This document shows positions 1-5,674 of a stretch of 5,674 nucleotides of DNA, piece by piece; position 1 is the stretch's first letter, and each line of letters opens with the position of its first letter. The notes under the pieces were generated by a model. It was not told where the DNA came from. It worked only from the letters and a program-made list of their open reading frames with translations, and did not search any database. The stretch spans positions 1-5,674 of the forward strand of contig JBBQCD010000116.1 in the NCBI GenBank assembly GCA_038318385.1, in the 5' to 3' direction. A program made the translations under genes and the position numbers. The stretch is from Schlegelella_A sp038318385 (lineage in GTDB: Bacteria; Pseudomonadota; Gammaproteobacteria; Burkholderiales; Burkholderiaceae_C).

Positions 1-18
1 CGTCGGGATCGTGATCGA

Positions 19-666
19 CTAGCGCGGAAGCTGCAGGGCCGCGCGGGCGCGCAGCGTCGGCTCGTGCGCGTCGCAGCCCTCGAGGTGGTCGTTGACGAGG
101 CCCATCGCCTGCATGAAGGCGTAGATGGTCGTCGGCCCGACGAAGCTCCAGCCGCGGCGCTTCAGATCCTTCGACAACGCCGTCGAAGTCGGCGTCGTCG
201 GCATCGCCTTGAGGGCATCCCACGTGACCACGCCCGGCCGCTCCGCTTTCGGCGGCTCCCAGCCCCACGCATAGGCGGCCAACGATCCGAACTCCGCCTG
301 AAGTTCGAGGGCGCGGGCGGCGTTGTTGATGGTCGACGCGATCTTGCCGCGATGACGCACGATGCCGGCGTCGCTCAGCAGCCGCGTCACGTCGCCGGCG
401 CCGAACAAGGCGACAGTTGCGGGATCGAAGCTGCGAAAGGCGGCACGGAAATGCTCCCGCTTGCGGAGGATCGTCAGCCAGCTCAATCCCGCCTGGAAGC
501 CTTCGAGGCAGATCTTCTCGAACAGGCGCCTGTCGTCCGTGACCGGCATTCCCCATTCGCGGTCGTGATAGTCGCGATAGAGGGGCGAGGCCGCGCACCA
601 GGCGCAGCGCAGCAGGCCGTCGTCGCCGCGGACGAGACCGGCGTCGAGCGCGGCACGCGCCGTCAT
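19..666 (-). CDS. tag: DNA-3-methyladenine glycosylase I
   Basis: This enzyme excises 3-methyladenine from alkylated DNA as the first step of base excision repair in the cytoplasm. The 215-residue product aligns along its length with E. coli Tag (187 aa), with about 18 extra residues at the N-terminus. The family zinc ligands are present: C21 and H34 (RCAWC...YRDYH) and H194 and C198 (VNDHLEGC). The catalytic glutamate is E55 in CLEGFQAGLSW, with W63 of the base pocket; the RHRGKI and LKRRGWSFVGPT stretches are also typical. I chose the ATG at 666 because it overlaps the stop of a small upstream ORF (ATGA). A TTG two codons upstream (672) is the alternative. Neither start has a clear Shine-Dalgarno site of its own. 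The gene lies downstream of xerD on the same strand, 157 bases from its stop, and could be co-transcribed. Function is secure; the start is less so. Confidence 0.95.
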   Translation of the reverse strand: MTARAALDAGLVRGDDGLLRCAWCAASPLYRDYHDREWGMPVTDDRRLFEKICLEGFQAGLSWLTILRKREHFRAAFRSFDPATVALFGAGDVTRLLSDAGIVRHRGKIASTINNAARALELQAEFGSLAAYAWGWEPPKAERPGVVTWDALKAMPTTPTSTALSKDLKRRGWSFVGPTTIYAFMQAMGLVNDHLEGCDAHEPTLRARAALQLPR

Positions 667-731
667 CGGCAACCGGGCGCAGATCGCCGGAATGAGGCCG
701 ACGCAGGGCGGGATGAGGCGGGTCGGGGCAT
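663..731 (-). CDS. possible 22-codon leader ORF upstream of tag
   Basis: A short reading frame starts at ATG 731 and encodes 22 residues rich in Arg, Pro, Ser and Ala (begins MPRPASSRPA, ends SAPGCR). It is preceded by AGGAG with a 9-base spacer, the best ribosome binding site I found in the window. Its TGA stop overlaps the tag ATG as ATGA, the usual geometry for translational coupling. It has no similarity to a family I recognise and is too short for codon statistics. It could be a leader whose translation drives tag, or a chance ORF in GC-rich DNA that happens to follow a purine run. It is in a different frame from tag, and its residues do not resemble a Tag N-terminus, so a frameshifted tag start is unlikely. 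Confidence 0.35.
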   Translation of the reverse strand: MPRPASSRPASASFRRSAPGCR

Positions 732-740
732 CGTTGGTGG

Positions 741-745
741 CTCCT
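741..745 (-). promoter_or_regulatory. Shine-Dalgarno AGGAG before the tag leader ORF
   Basis: AGGAG on the minus strand sits 9 bases before the ATG at 731. It can pair with CTCCT at 750-754 to form a 5-bp stem with a 4-base loop. In an alternative fold, the overlapping GGAGCC (744-739) can pair with GGCTCC at 774-769. Either fold would hide the site. The pairing is seen in the sequence; any regulatory effect is inference. Confidence 0.35.
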
Positions 746-823
746 GGAAAGGAGGCTGGACAGTTGACGGAGCCCTCGATTCTGCCGGTGCCCGCCGGGA
801 CTTCGACCGGCCGCCCGGCCCAC

Positions 824-1798
824 TCATCCCCGCGGGTGGTGGGCGGCGTGCAGGGACTTCAGGCGTTCGCGGGCGACGTGGGTGTAGATCGTCGTCGTCG
901 AGATGTCGGCGTGGCCGAGCAGCATCTGCACCGCGCGCAGGTCGGCACCGTGATTCAGGAGGTGGGTCGCGAAGGCATGGCGCAGGGTGTGCGGCGACAG
1001 CGGCGCGTCGATGCCGGCGCGGTTCGCGTGGGCCTTGATCAGCTTCCAGAACCTCTGCCGCGTCATCGGCCCGCCGCGCGCAGTCACGAAGAGCGCATCG
1101 CTCGCCTGCCGCCCGAGGATCGCCGTGCGCGCACCGCCGAGGTAGCGCTCGAGCCAGGCCTGCGCCTCCTCCCCAAACGGCACCAGGCGTTCCTTGGAGC
1201 CCTTGCCGGTGACGCGCAGCGCCCCCTCGACGAGGCTCAGGTGCACCGACTTCAGCGTCACCAGTTCGCTGACGCGCAGGCCGCTCGCGTACATCAATTC
1301 GAGCATCGTGCGGTCGCGCAGGCCGCGCGGCGTCTCGACGTCGGGCGCGCCGAGCAGCGCCTCGACCTGGGCCTCGCTCAGGGTCTTCGGAACCCGCAGC
1401 GGCTGACGCGCGGCCAGCAGCTTCAAGGTCGGATCCTCGGTGACGCGGTGTTCCCGCAGGGCCCAGCGGAAGTAGCGCTTGAAGACCGTCAGGCGCCGGT
1501 TGGCACTGGTCGCGGCACTGCCGGCGTGGCGGGCGACGCCGTAGGCGAGCAGGTCGACCTCGCGGGTCGCGTCGAGCGACTTGCCGCTGCCACGCACCAG
1601 CCAATCGGCGTAGAGCGCAAGGTCGCGCCGATAGGCCGCGAGCGTGTTCGGCGCCAGCCCGTCCTCGATCCAGACCGCGTCGATGAACCGGTCGATCGCG
1701 TCGCCGGCGGGCGACGCGCCAGGGGCGGCGGCGGCGGGCTTCCCGCGATCTCGTTGCGACGTCACGGCTGCGGCACCTGCGTGTTTCGACCTGGGCAT
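824..1798 (-). CDS. xerD: site-specific tyrosine recombinase XerD
   Basis: XerD works with XerC at the dif site, under FtsK control, to resolve chromosome dimers at division. The 324-residue product has an N-terminal SAM-like core-binding domain (about 33-120, with the NTLAAYRRDL motif) and a C-terminal catalytic domain (about 135-310). All catalytic residues are visible: R175 (ASGLRVSEL), K199 (TGKGSKERLVP), H270 and R273 (LSPHTLRHAFATHLL), H296 (LLGHADIS) and the nucleophile Y305 (TTTIYTHV). The tail LHAAHHPRG resembles the HHPRA end of E. coli XerD and favours XerD over XerC or an integrase. The protein is about 26 residues longer than E. coli XerD because of an Ala-rich N-terminal stretch. 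ATG 1798 has no Shine-Dalgarno site; GTG at codon 12 (1765) is an alternative start. It is divergent from the AEC transporter gene and leads toward tag. Confidence 0.95.
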   Translation of the reverse strand: MPRSKHAGAAAVTSQRDRGKPAAAAPGASPAGDAIDRFIDAVWIEDGLAPNTLAAYRRDLALYADWLVRGSGKSLDATREVDLLAYGVARHAGSAATSANRRLTVFKRYFRWALREHRVTEDPTLKLLAARQPLRVPKTLSEAQVEALLGAPDVETPRGLRDRTMLELMYASGLRVSELVTLKSVHLSLVEGALRVTGKGSKERLVPFGEEAQAWLERYLGGARTAILGRQASDALFVTARGGPMTRQRFWKLIKAHANRAGIDAPLSPHTLRHAFATHLLNHGADLRAVQMLLGHADISTTTIYTHVARERLKSLHAAHHPRG

Positions 1799-1811
1799 TT
1801 CGATGCGCGCG

Positions 1812-1839
1812 AGTGTAGGGTCTGGCGGTCCGATCCGAA
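1812..1839 (-). promoter_or_regulatory. weak candidate promoter for xerD
   Basis: On the minus strand TTCGGA (1839-1834) and TACACT (1817-1812) are separated by 16 bases. They match the sigma-70 -35 and -10 consensus at 3 and 4 of 6 positions. Transcription would start only about 7 bases before the xerD ATG, giving an almost leaderless message, in keeping with the missing Shine-Dalgarno site. The match is weak. The 82-base divergent region 1799-1880 also holds an inverted repeat, CGCGG (1843-1847) and CCGCG (1856-1860), which may be chance at this GC content. I see no better promoter on either strand here. Confidence 0.2.
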
Positions 1840-1880
1840 CCTCGCGGGCTCCGCTCCGCGCCGGCTGTCACACTTCGAAC

Positions 1881-2786
1881 GTGCCGAGTCTCCTCGCCCT
1901 GCTGCCCGACTTCCTGCTGATCCTGACCGGATGGGTCGTCTGCCGCTATACCGCGCTCGACCGTCCCGTGTGGGACGCCGCCGAGCGTCTCGTCTACTAC
2001 CTGCTGTTCCCGGTCCTGCTCTTCAATTCGATCGTGCGCAGTCCGTTGCAGCCAGGACAGACGCTGAGCCTGGCCGGCGCCGGGCTGGCCACCGCCGCGT
2101 GCGGCATCGCGCTCGCCTTTTCGTTGCGCCTGCTGCCCTGGGTCGACCCGCGCCTGCACGCGGCCGGCGCGCAGACGGTCTTCCGCTTCAACTCCTTCAT
2201 CGCGCTGGCGCTGGCCGAGCGCATCGGCGGGCCGCAGGGACTGGCCTGGATGGCGCTGGTGATGGCCTTGTGCATCCCCGTCGGGAATATCGCAGCGGTC
2301 TGGTCGCTGGCCCGCCACGGCGGGCATTCGTACAGCCGCGAGTTGCTGCGCAATCCGCTCATCCTGGCGACGGTCGCCGGCTTGATCGCCAACGTCGCTG
2401 GCCTGCGTTTGCCCGACGCCGTGACGACCACACTGCAGCGCATCGGCCTGGCGGCGCTGCCGCTCGGACTGATGGCCGTTGGCGCCGGCCTGCACCTGGG
2501 CGGCCTGAAGGCTTCGCCGCGCCTGGCCGCGGCATTGCTGGCACTGCGCCACGCCGCGCTTCCGGCCGTCGCCTGCGGCATCGCCGTGGCGCTCGACCTT
2601 TCGCCGCCACAGCGCGCCATCCTGGTCCTGTTCGCAGCGCTGCCGACGTCCTCGAGCACCTACGTGCTGGCGGCGCGAATGGGCGGCAACGGTGCCTTCG
2701 TGGCCGGCATCGTCACCCTGTCGACGCTGCTGGGCATGCTCAGCATTCCGTTCTGGCTGGCGGTGCAGGCGATGATGCGGCCGTGA
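1881..2786 (+). CDS. AEC family membrane transporter (auxin efflux carrier-like permease)
   Basis: This is an inner-membrane carrier of the AEC family, whose bacterial members include malate and malonate transporters; the substrate here cannot be read from sequence. From GTG 1881 the product is 301 residues, close to the usual 300-320. Hydrophobic segments lie at about 3-22, 36-53, 62-84, 102-113, 120-143, 158-174, 186-206, 214-238, 244-265 and 272-297, consistent with the roughly ten-helix fold. Family-like stretches are LVYYLLFPVLLFNS near 37-50, the conserved NP of RNPLILATVAG near 158, and the helix with LPTSSSTYVLAARMGG near 254. I chose GTG because the preceding in-frame residues (from ATG 1803 or 1644) are not hydrophobic and run into xerD. 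The start lacks a Shine-Dalgarno site. The 3' end overlaps queG by 47 bases, tail to tail. Family assignment is firm; substrate is unknown. Confidence 0.88.
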   Translation: MPSLLALLPDFLLILTGWVVCRYTALDRPVWDAAERLVYYLLFPVLLFNSIVRSPLQPGQTLSLAGAGLATAACGIALAFSLRLLPWVDPRLHAAGAQTVFRFNSFIALALAERIGGPQGLAWMALVMALCIPVGNIAAVWSLARHGGHSYSRELLRNPLILATVAGLIANVAGLRLPDAVTTTLQRIGLAALPLGLMAVGAGLHLGGLKASPRLAAALLALRHAALPAVACGIAVALDLSPPQRAILVLFAALPTSSSTYVLAARMGGNGAFVAGIVTLSTLLGMLSIPFWLAVQAMMRP

Positions 2787-3882
2787 GACCGGGGTCGGTT
2801 GCAGCCTGGGCCAGCGCCCAGTCGATGTGCTCCCGGACCAGCGCGCTCGCCTCGGGTCGACGGGCCTCGAGCGCCGCGATCACCCCGGCATCGGCGCGTG
2901 CGCGCAGCAGGTTGCCGAGGGCGACCGCGAGGTTGCGCTGCCAACGTTCGAAGCCGATGCGCCGGATCGCGCTGCCCTCGGTCGCCTTCAGGAAGTCTGC
3001 CTCGCGCCACTGCCAGAGTTCGAGCAGCGTCGGATCGGCAAGCGCCGGGCGGGCGTCGAAGTCGGCGAGCGTCGCCGGTTTCGCATGGCGGTTCCAGGGA
3101 CAAACCAGCTGGCAATCGTCGCAACCGTAGATGCGGTTGCCGATGGCGGCGCGGAACTCGACCGGGATCGGCCCCTTGTGCTCGATCGTCAGGTAGGAGA
3201 TGCAGCGCCGCGCGTCGAGCTTGTACGGCGCGACGATCGCCCGCGTCGGGCAGACATCGATGCAGGCGGTGCAACTGCCGCAATGGGCACTGGCTGGCGC
3301 CGTCAACGGCAGCGCGAGGTCGACGTAGATCTCGCCGAGGAAGAACATCGACCCCGCGTGACGATCGAGCACCAGGGTGTGCTTGCCGCGCCAGCCCAGA
3401 CCGCTGCGCGAAGCCAGCTCGACCTCGAGCACCGGCGCCGAGTCGGTGTAGACCCGATGCCCGAACGGCCCGACCGTCTGGGCCAGGCCATCGGCCAGGC
3501 GTTGCAGCCGCGCACGCATGACCTTGTGGTAGTCGCGACCGCGCGCATAGAGCGAAACCGCCGCGCGCTCGCGGTCGGCCAGGCGCTGCCACTCGACCGC
3601 CTGCCAGCCATCGGCGCGCGACCGCGGCAGGTAATCCATGCGCGCGGTGACGACCCGCAGCGTGCCCGGAACGAGTTCGGCGGGGCGCGCACGCCGCAGT
3701 CCGTGCACGCGCATGTAGTCCATGTCGCCATGTGAGCCGTTGTTTAACCACGCCAGAAGACCCGACTCGGCTGTCGCGAGATCCACATCCGCAACTCCGA
3801 TCTGGGAAAATCCGAGCGCATGGGCCTGCTCGCGCAACTGCGCCAGCACGGTCGTTCCATCCCATTGCACAGGCGCGGACAT
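2740..3882 (-). CDS. queG: epoxyqueuosine reductase QueG
   Basis: QueG carries out the last step of queuosine synthesis, reducing epoxyqueuosine to queuosine at position 34 of GUN-anticodon tRNAs with cobalamin and two [4Fe-4S] clusters. The 380-residue product is about the length of E. coli QueG (379). The N-terminal DUF1730/cobalamin region (about 12-190) includes YTDSAPVLE, whose Asp147 matches the conserved acid proposed as proton donor in family structures, and GLGWRGKHTLVL. The ferredoxin-like region has C201, C204, C207 and C211 (CGSCTACIDVCP), then C227 (ARRCISYLTIEHKG), C254, C257 and C261 (GCDDCQLVCPWN). A helical, HEAT-like C-terminal part follows (about 280-360). Nothing essential is missing. 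The start is ATG 3882, directly abutting the likely TTG of divergent tsaE, with no Shine-Dalgarno site. The 3' end overlaps the AEC gene in the opposite direction. Confidence 0.96.
   Translation of the reverse strand: MSAPVQWDGTTVLAQLREQAHALGFSQIGVADVDLATAESGLLAWLNNGSHGDMDYMRVHGLRRARPAELVPGTLRVVTARMDYLPRSRADGWQAVEWQRLADRERAAVSLYARGRDYHKVMRARLQRLADGLAQTVGPFGHRVYTDSAPVLEVELASRSGLGWRGKHTLVLDRHAGSMFFLGEIYVDLALPLTAPASAHCGSCTACIDVCPTRAIVAPYKLDARRCISYLTIEHKGPIPVEFRAAIGNRIYGCDDCQLVCPWNRHAKPATLADFDARPALADPTLLELWQWREADFLKATEGSAIRRIGFERWQRNLAVALGNLLRARADAGVIAALEARRPEASALVREHIDWALAQAATDPGLTAASSPAPPARTEC
3782..3811 (+). promoter_or_regulatory. weak candidate promoter for tsaE-amiC inside queG
   Basis: On the plus strand TCCACA (3782-3787) and GAAAAT (3806-3811) are 18 bases apart. 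Each matches the sigma-70 consensus at 4 of 6 positions. Transcription would start near 3818-3820, about 65 bases before the TTG at 3883. The elements lie in the 5' coding part of queG, as any upstream promoter for tsaE must, because the two start codons touch. The evidence is only a consensus match. Confidence 0.2.
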
Positions 3883-4359
3883 TTGTCGATTCTAGAAAGC
3901 CGAAGCCAACGTTGGTCCGACGAGACGGCCTGCGCGGAGAGCGCCGCGAGACTCGCCGGCAGGAAAGCACTGCGCAATGCCTCGATCGAGCTGCACGGCC
4001 CGCTCGGCGCCGGCAAGACGACCTTCGCACGCCACCTGTTGCGGGCCCTCGGCGTCCCCGGCCATGTCAAGAGCCCCACCTACGCGTTGATGGAACCGTA
4101 CGAAGTGGCGCGGGCCGACGGCCCGATGCAGATCTCTCACTTCGACTTCTACCGCTTCGACGATCCGCACGAATGGGAGGACGCCGGCTTCCGGGACGTT
4201 TTCGCGGCCCCCGGGCTGAAGCTGGTGGAGTGGCCCGAGAAGGCCGCCGAGTTCCTGCCGCCAGCCGACCTGTCCATCGTCATCGAGCCTGGCGCGGGCG
4301 AGGCCCGCGCCGTGCGCTTCGACGCCGGCAGCCCGCTCGGCCGCGAGTTGCTCCCATGA
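3883..4359 (+). CDS. tsaE: tRNA threonylcarbamoyladenosine biosynthesis ATPase TsaE
   Basis: TsaE is the ATPase that works with TsaB and TsaD to place the threonylcarbamoyl group on A37 of ANN-decoding tRNAs (t6A). From TTG 3883 the product has 158 residues (E. coli 153). The Walker A motif is GPLGAGKTT (39-47, K45), followed by VKSPTY (62-67), the HFDFYRF stretch (86-92) and LVEWPE (114-119), all hallmarks of the family. I chose TTG 3883 because it gives the normal N-terminal length (about 38 residues before the P-loop). The upstream ATG 3820 would add 21 residues that overlap queG antisense and do not look like TsaE. The ribosome binding site is weak (AGGCGCGG at 3871-3878). The TGA stop overlaps the amiC ATG (ATGA), so the two genes are probably coupled. 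Function is secure; the TTG start is probable. Confidence 0.94.
   Translation: MSILESRSQRWSDETACAESAARLAGRKALRNASIELHGPLGAGKTTFARHLLRALGVPGHVKSPTYALMEPYEVARADGPMQISHFDFYRFDDPHEWEDAGFRDVFAAPGLKLVEWPEKAAEFLPPADLSIVIEPGAGEARAVRFDAGSPLGRELLP
3889..3894 (-). promoter_or_regulatory. candidate -10 element for queG inside tsaE
   Basis: TAGAAT on the minus strand matches the -10 consensus at 5 of 6 positions and lies 6 bases before the queG ATG. I see no convincing -35 at 16-18 bases upstream and no extended -10 TG. If used, the transcript would begin at or next to the ATG, so queG would be translated leaderless. The hexamer lies within the first codons of tsaE and partly within the palindrome TTCTAGAA. 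Confidence 0.25.
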
Positions 4360-5672
4360 CCGCCCCGGCGTCGACGACCCGTCGCACCGCCCTGCGCTCG
4401 ATGGGTGCGCTGTGCCTGGCGTTCGGCGCGCGCGACATCGCCTGGGGCGCGAGCATCGTCGCGGTGCGCGTCTGGCCCGCCGATGCGTACACCCGGGTGA
4501 CGATCGAGTCCGACGCGCCGCTCTTCGAACGCCACTTCACCATCGACAACCCCCAGCGCCTGGTCATCGACATCGACGGGCTCGAGCTCAGTCCCACGCT
4601 GCGCGAGCTCGTCGGCAAGATCAGCGCCGACGACCCCTTCATCGAACGCCTGCGCGTCGGCCAGAACCAGCCTCGCGTGGTGCGGATGGTGATCGACCTG
4701 AAGCAGCCGATCGCACCCCAGCTTTTCACGCTGGCACCCGTCGCGGCGTATCAGCACCGGCTCGTGTTCGACCTGCGTCCGACGGAGGAACCGGACCCGC
4801 TGCTGGCGTTGATCCTCGATCGCGAACGCGCCGAGCAGCAGGCCGCGCGCGATGTTCGCGATGCCCTGGGCGATTTCATCGGGCGCATGGGTCGTCCGCG
4901 CTCGCCGCCGGTCGCCGCCGCTCCGACACTGCCGCCGCCGTCCGCGGTGCAGGACAAGATCGACCGGCTCGTCATCGTCGCCCTCGATCCCGGCCACGGT
5001 GGCGAGGATCCGGGCGCGATCGGCCCGAGCGGCCTGCGCGAGAAGGACGTGGTGCTGCAGATTGCCTTGCAGTTGCGCGACCAGATCAACGCCATGCCGA
5101 ACATGCGCGCGATGATGACCCGGGACGCCGACTATTTCGTGCCGCTGCACGAGCGCGTGCGCAAGGCGCGGCGCGTGCAGGCCGACCTGTTCGTGTCGAT
5201 CCATGCCGACGCGTTCATGACGCCGCAGGCGCGCGGCGCCTCGGTGTTCGCGCTGAGCGAGCGCGGCGCCAGCAGCTCGGCGGCGCGCTGGATGGCCGAG
5301 CGCGAGAATGGCGCCGACCTGGTCGGTGGCGTCAACATCAAGGCCAAGGATCCGACGATCCAGCGCGCCCTGCTCGACATGAGCACGACCGCGCAGATCA
5401 AGGACAGCCTGAAGCTCGGCGACGAGGTTCTCGGCCAGATCGGCAAGGTCGGCCGCCTGCACAAGGGCAGCGTCGAGCAGGCTGGCTTCGCGGTGCTGAA
5501 GGCGCCCGACGTGCCGTCGATCCTGGTCGAGTCGGCCTTCATCTCAAACCCCGAAGAGGAGTCGCGGCTGCGCGATCCGAACTACCAGGGCCGGCTCGTC
5601 GAGGCCCTCACGTCGGGCATCCGCCGCTACTTCGCCCGCAACCCGCCGCTGGCCCGGACCCGTCAGCTGTGA
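4356..5672 (+). CDS. amiC: N-acetylmuramoyl-L-alanine amidase, AmiC type (AMIN + Amidase_3)
   Basis: This is a zinc amidase that cuts the stem peptide from N-acetylmuramic acid, splitting septal peptidoglycan during daughter cell separation in the periplasm. The product is 438 residues. The N-terminus has twin arginines (R9 R10 in TTRRTALR) before a hydrophobic stretch (about 16-32), consistent with a Tat signal as in E. coli AmiA and AmiC. An AMIN domain follows (about 33-140), then a helical and Pro/Ala-rich linker (about 145-200), then Amidase_3 (about 203-428). Zinc ligands are H214 (DPGHGGEDPG), E229 (LREKDV) and H283 (SIHADA), with catalytic E392 (LVESAFISN). The long insert at about 305-375 matches the place where the AmiB/AmiC family carries its autoinhibitory helix, so activation by an EnvC/NlpD-type LytM factor is likely. 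The start overlaps the tsaE stop (ATGA), with a weak GAG 8 bases upstream. The gene ends two bases before the window edge. Confidence 0.94.
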   Translation: MTAPASTTRRTALRSMGALCLAFGARDIAWGASIVAVRVWPADAYTRVTIESDAPLFERHFTIDNPQRLVIDIDGLELSPTLRELVGKISADDPFIERLRVGQNQPRVVRMVIDLKQPIAPQLFTLAPVAAYQHRLVFDLRPTEEPDPLLALILDRERAEQQAARDVRDALGDFIGRMGRPRSPPVAAAPTLPPPSAVQDKIDRLVIVALDPGHGGEDPGAIGPSGLREKDVVLQIALQLRDQINAMPNMRAMMTRDADYFVPLHERVRKARRVQADLFVSIHADAFMTPQARGASVFALSERGASSSAARWMAERENGADLVGGVNIKAKDPTIQRALLDMSTTAQIKDSLKLGDEVLGQIGKVGRLHKGSVEQAGFAVLKAPDVPSILVESAFISNPEEESRLRDPNYQGRLVEALTSGIRRYFARNPPLARTRQL

Positions 5673-5674
5673 TC

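Noticed and set aside
824..1798. Integrase of a mobile element
   Set aside because: The tyrosine recombinase carries the XerD-like tail LHAAHHPRG and sits among housekeeping genes. I saw no dif-like site, attachment repeats or cargo genes.
1644..1880. ATG 1644 or ATG 1803 as the AEC transporter start
   Set aside because: The extra residues are hydrophilic, partly antisense to xerD, and not seen in AEC proteins, which begin close to the first membrane helix.
663..2552. 629-codon open frame on the minus strand
   Set aside because: It crosses xerD in another frame and the AEC gene in antisense, with low-complexity residues typical of a shadow frame. Only its last 22 codons, with their own ribosome site, were kept as a possible leader ORF.
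692..3130. 812-codon open frame on the plus strand across xerD, the AEC gene and part of queG
   Set aside because: It runs antisense to xerD and queG and out of frame with the AEC gene. Its product is Arg/Ala/Gln-rich with no recognisable domain. Long shadow frames are expected at this GC content.
3820..3882. ATG 3820 as the tsaE start
   Set aside because: It adds 21 residues that are antisense to queG and absent from the normal TsaE length; TTG 3883 gives the family length.
3890..3899. Operator palindrome TTCTAGAA between queG and tsaE
   Set aside because: An 8-base palindrome occurs often by chance and it lies in tsaE codons; no second half-site or wider dyad is visible.
4149..5462. 437-codon open frame antisense to tsaE and amiC
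   Set aside because: The His/Arg/Gln/Asp-rich product has no domain I recognise, while the plus strand carries two intact, well-conserved genes.
1..5674. CRISPR arrays, tRNA or rRNA genes, insertion sequences, toxin-antitoxin or defence genes
   Set aside because: I saw no regularly spaced repeats, no tRNA or rRNA features, no transposase or terminal repeats, and no unexplained gap over 300 bases.

Overview
This is a GC-rich window (roughly two thirds G+C by eye) packed with bacterial housekeeping genes. The protein families and the order queG / tsaE / N-acetylmuramoyl-L-alanine amidase suggest a betaproteobacterium (Burkholderiales- or Rhodocyclales-like). That placement is an inference from protein similarity and remembered gene order, not from a search. 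I see no insertion sequence, CRISPR array, RNA gene, prophage or defence cassette, and I did not find a new multi-gene system.

Left third (1-1880), read leftward: xerD (chromosome dimer resolution recombinase), then a 151-base gap, then tag (3-methyladenine DNA glycosylase I). The gap holds a possible 22-codon leader ORF. It has the best Shine-Dalgarno site I found in the window, and its stop overlaps the tag start (ATGA), so tag may be translated by coupling to it.

Middle (1881-3882): a membrane transporter of the AEC family reads rightward from an 82-base divergent region shared with xerD. It meets queG (epoxyqueuosine reductase) tail to tail. The last 47 bases of both coding regions overlap, which leaves no space for an intergenic terminator.

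Right third (3883-5672): tsaE (ATPase for tRNA t6A synthesis) reads rightward. Its likely TTG start abuts the queG ATG with no base between them, so any promoter for either gene must lie in the other's coding sequence. tsaE is followed by an amiC-type periplasmic amidase through an ATGA overlap, so the two look like one operon. That operon probably continues beyond the window (mutL is commonly next in this group).

Functionally, queG and tsaE both serve modification of the tRNA anticodon loop (position 34 queuosine and position 37 t6A). xerD and amiC act at the end of the cell cycle (chromosome separation and septal peptidoglycan splitting). tag repairs alkylated DNA. The points most worth a second look are the translational arrangement upstream of tag and the zero-spacing divergent start pair at 3880-3885.
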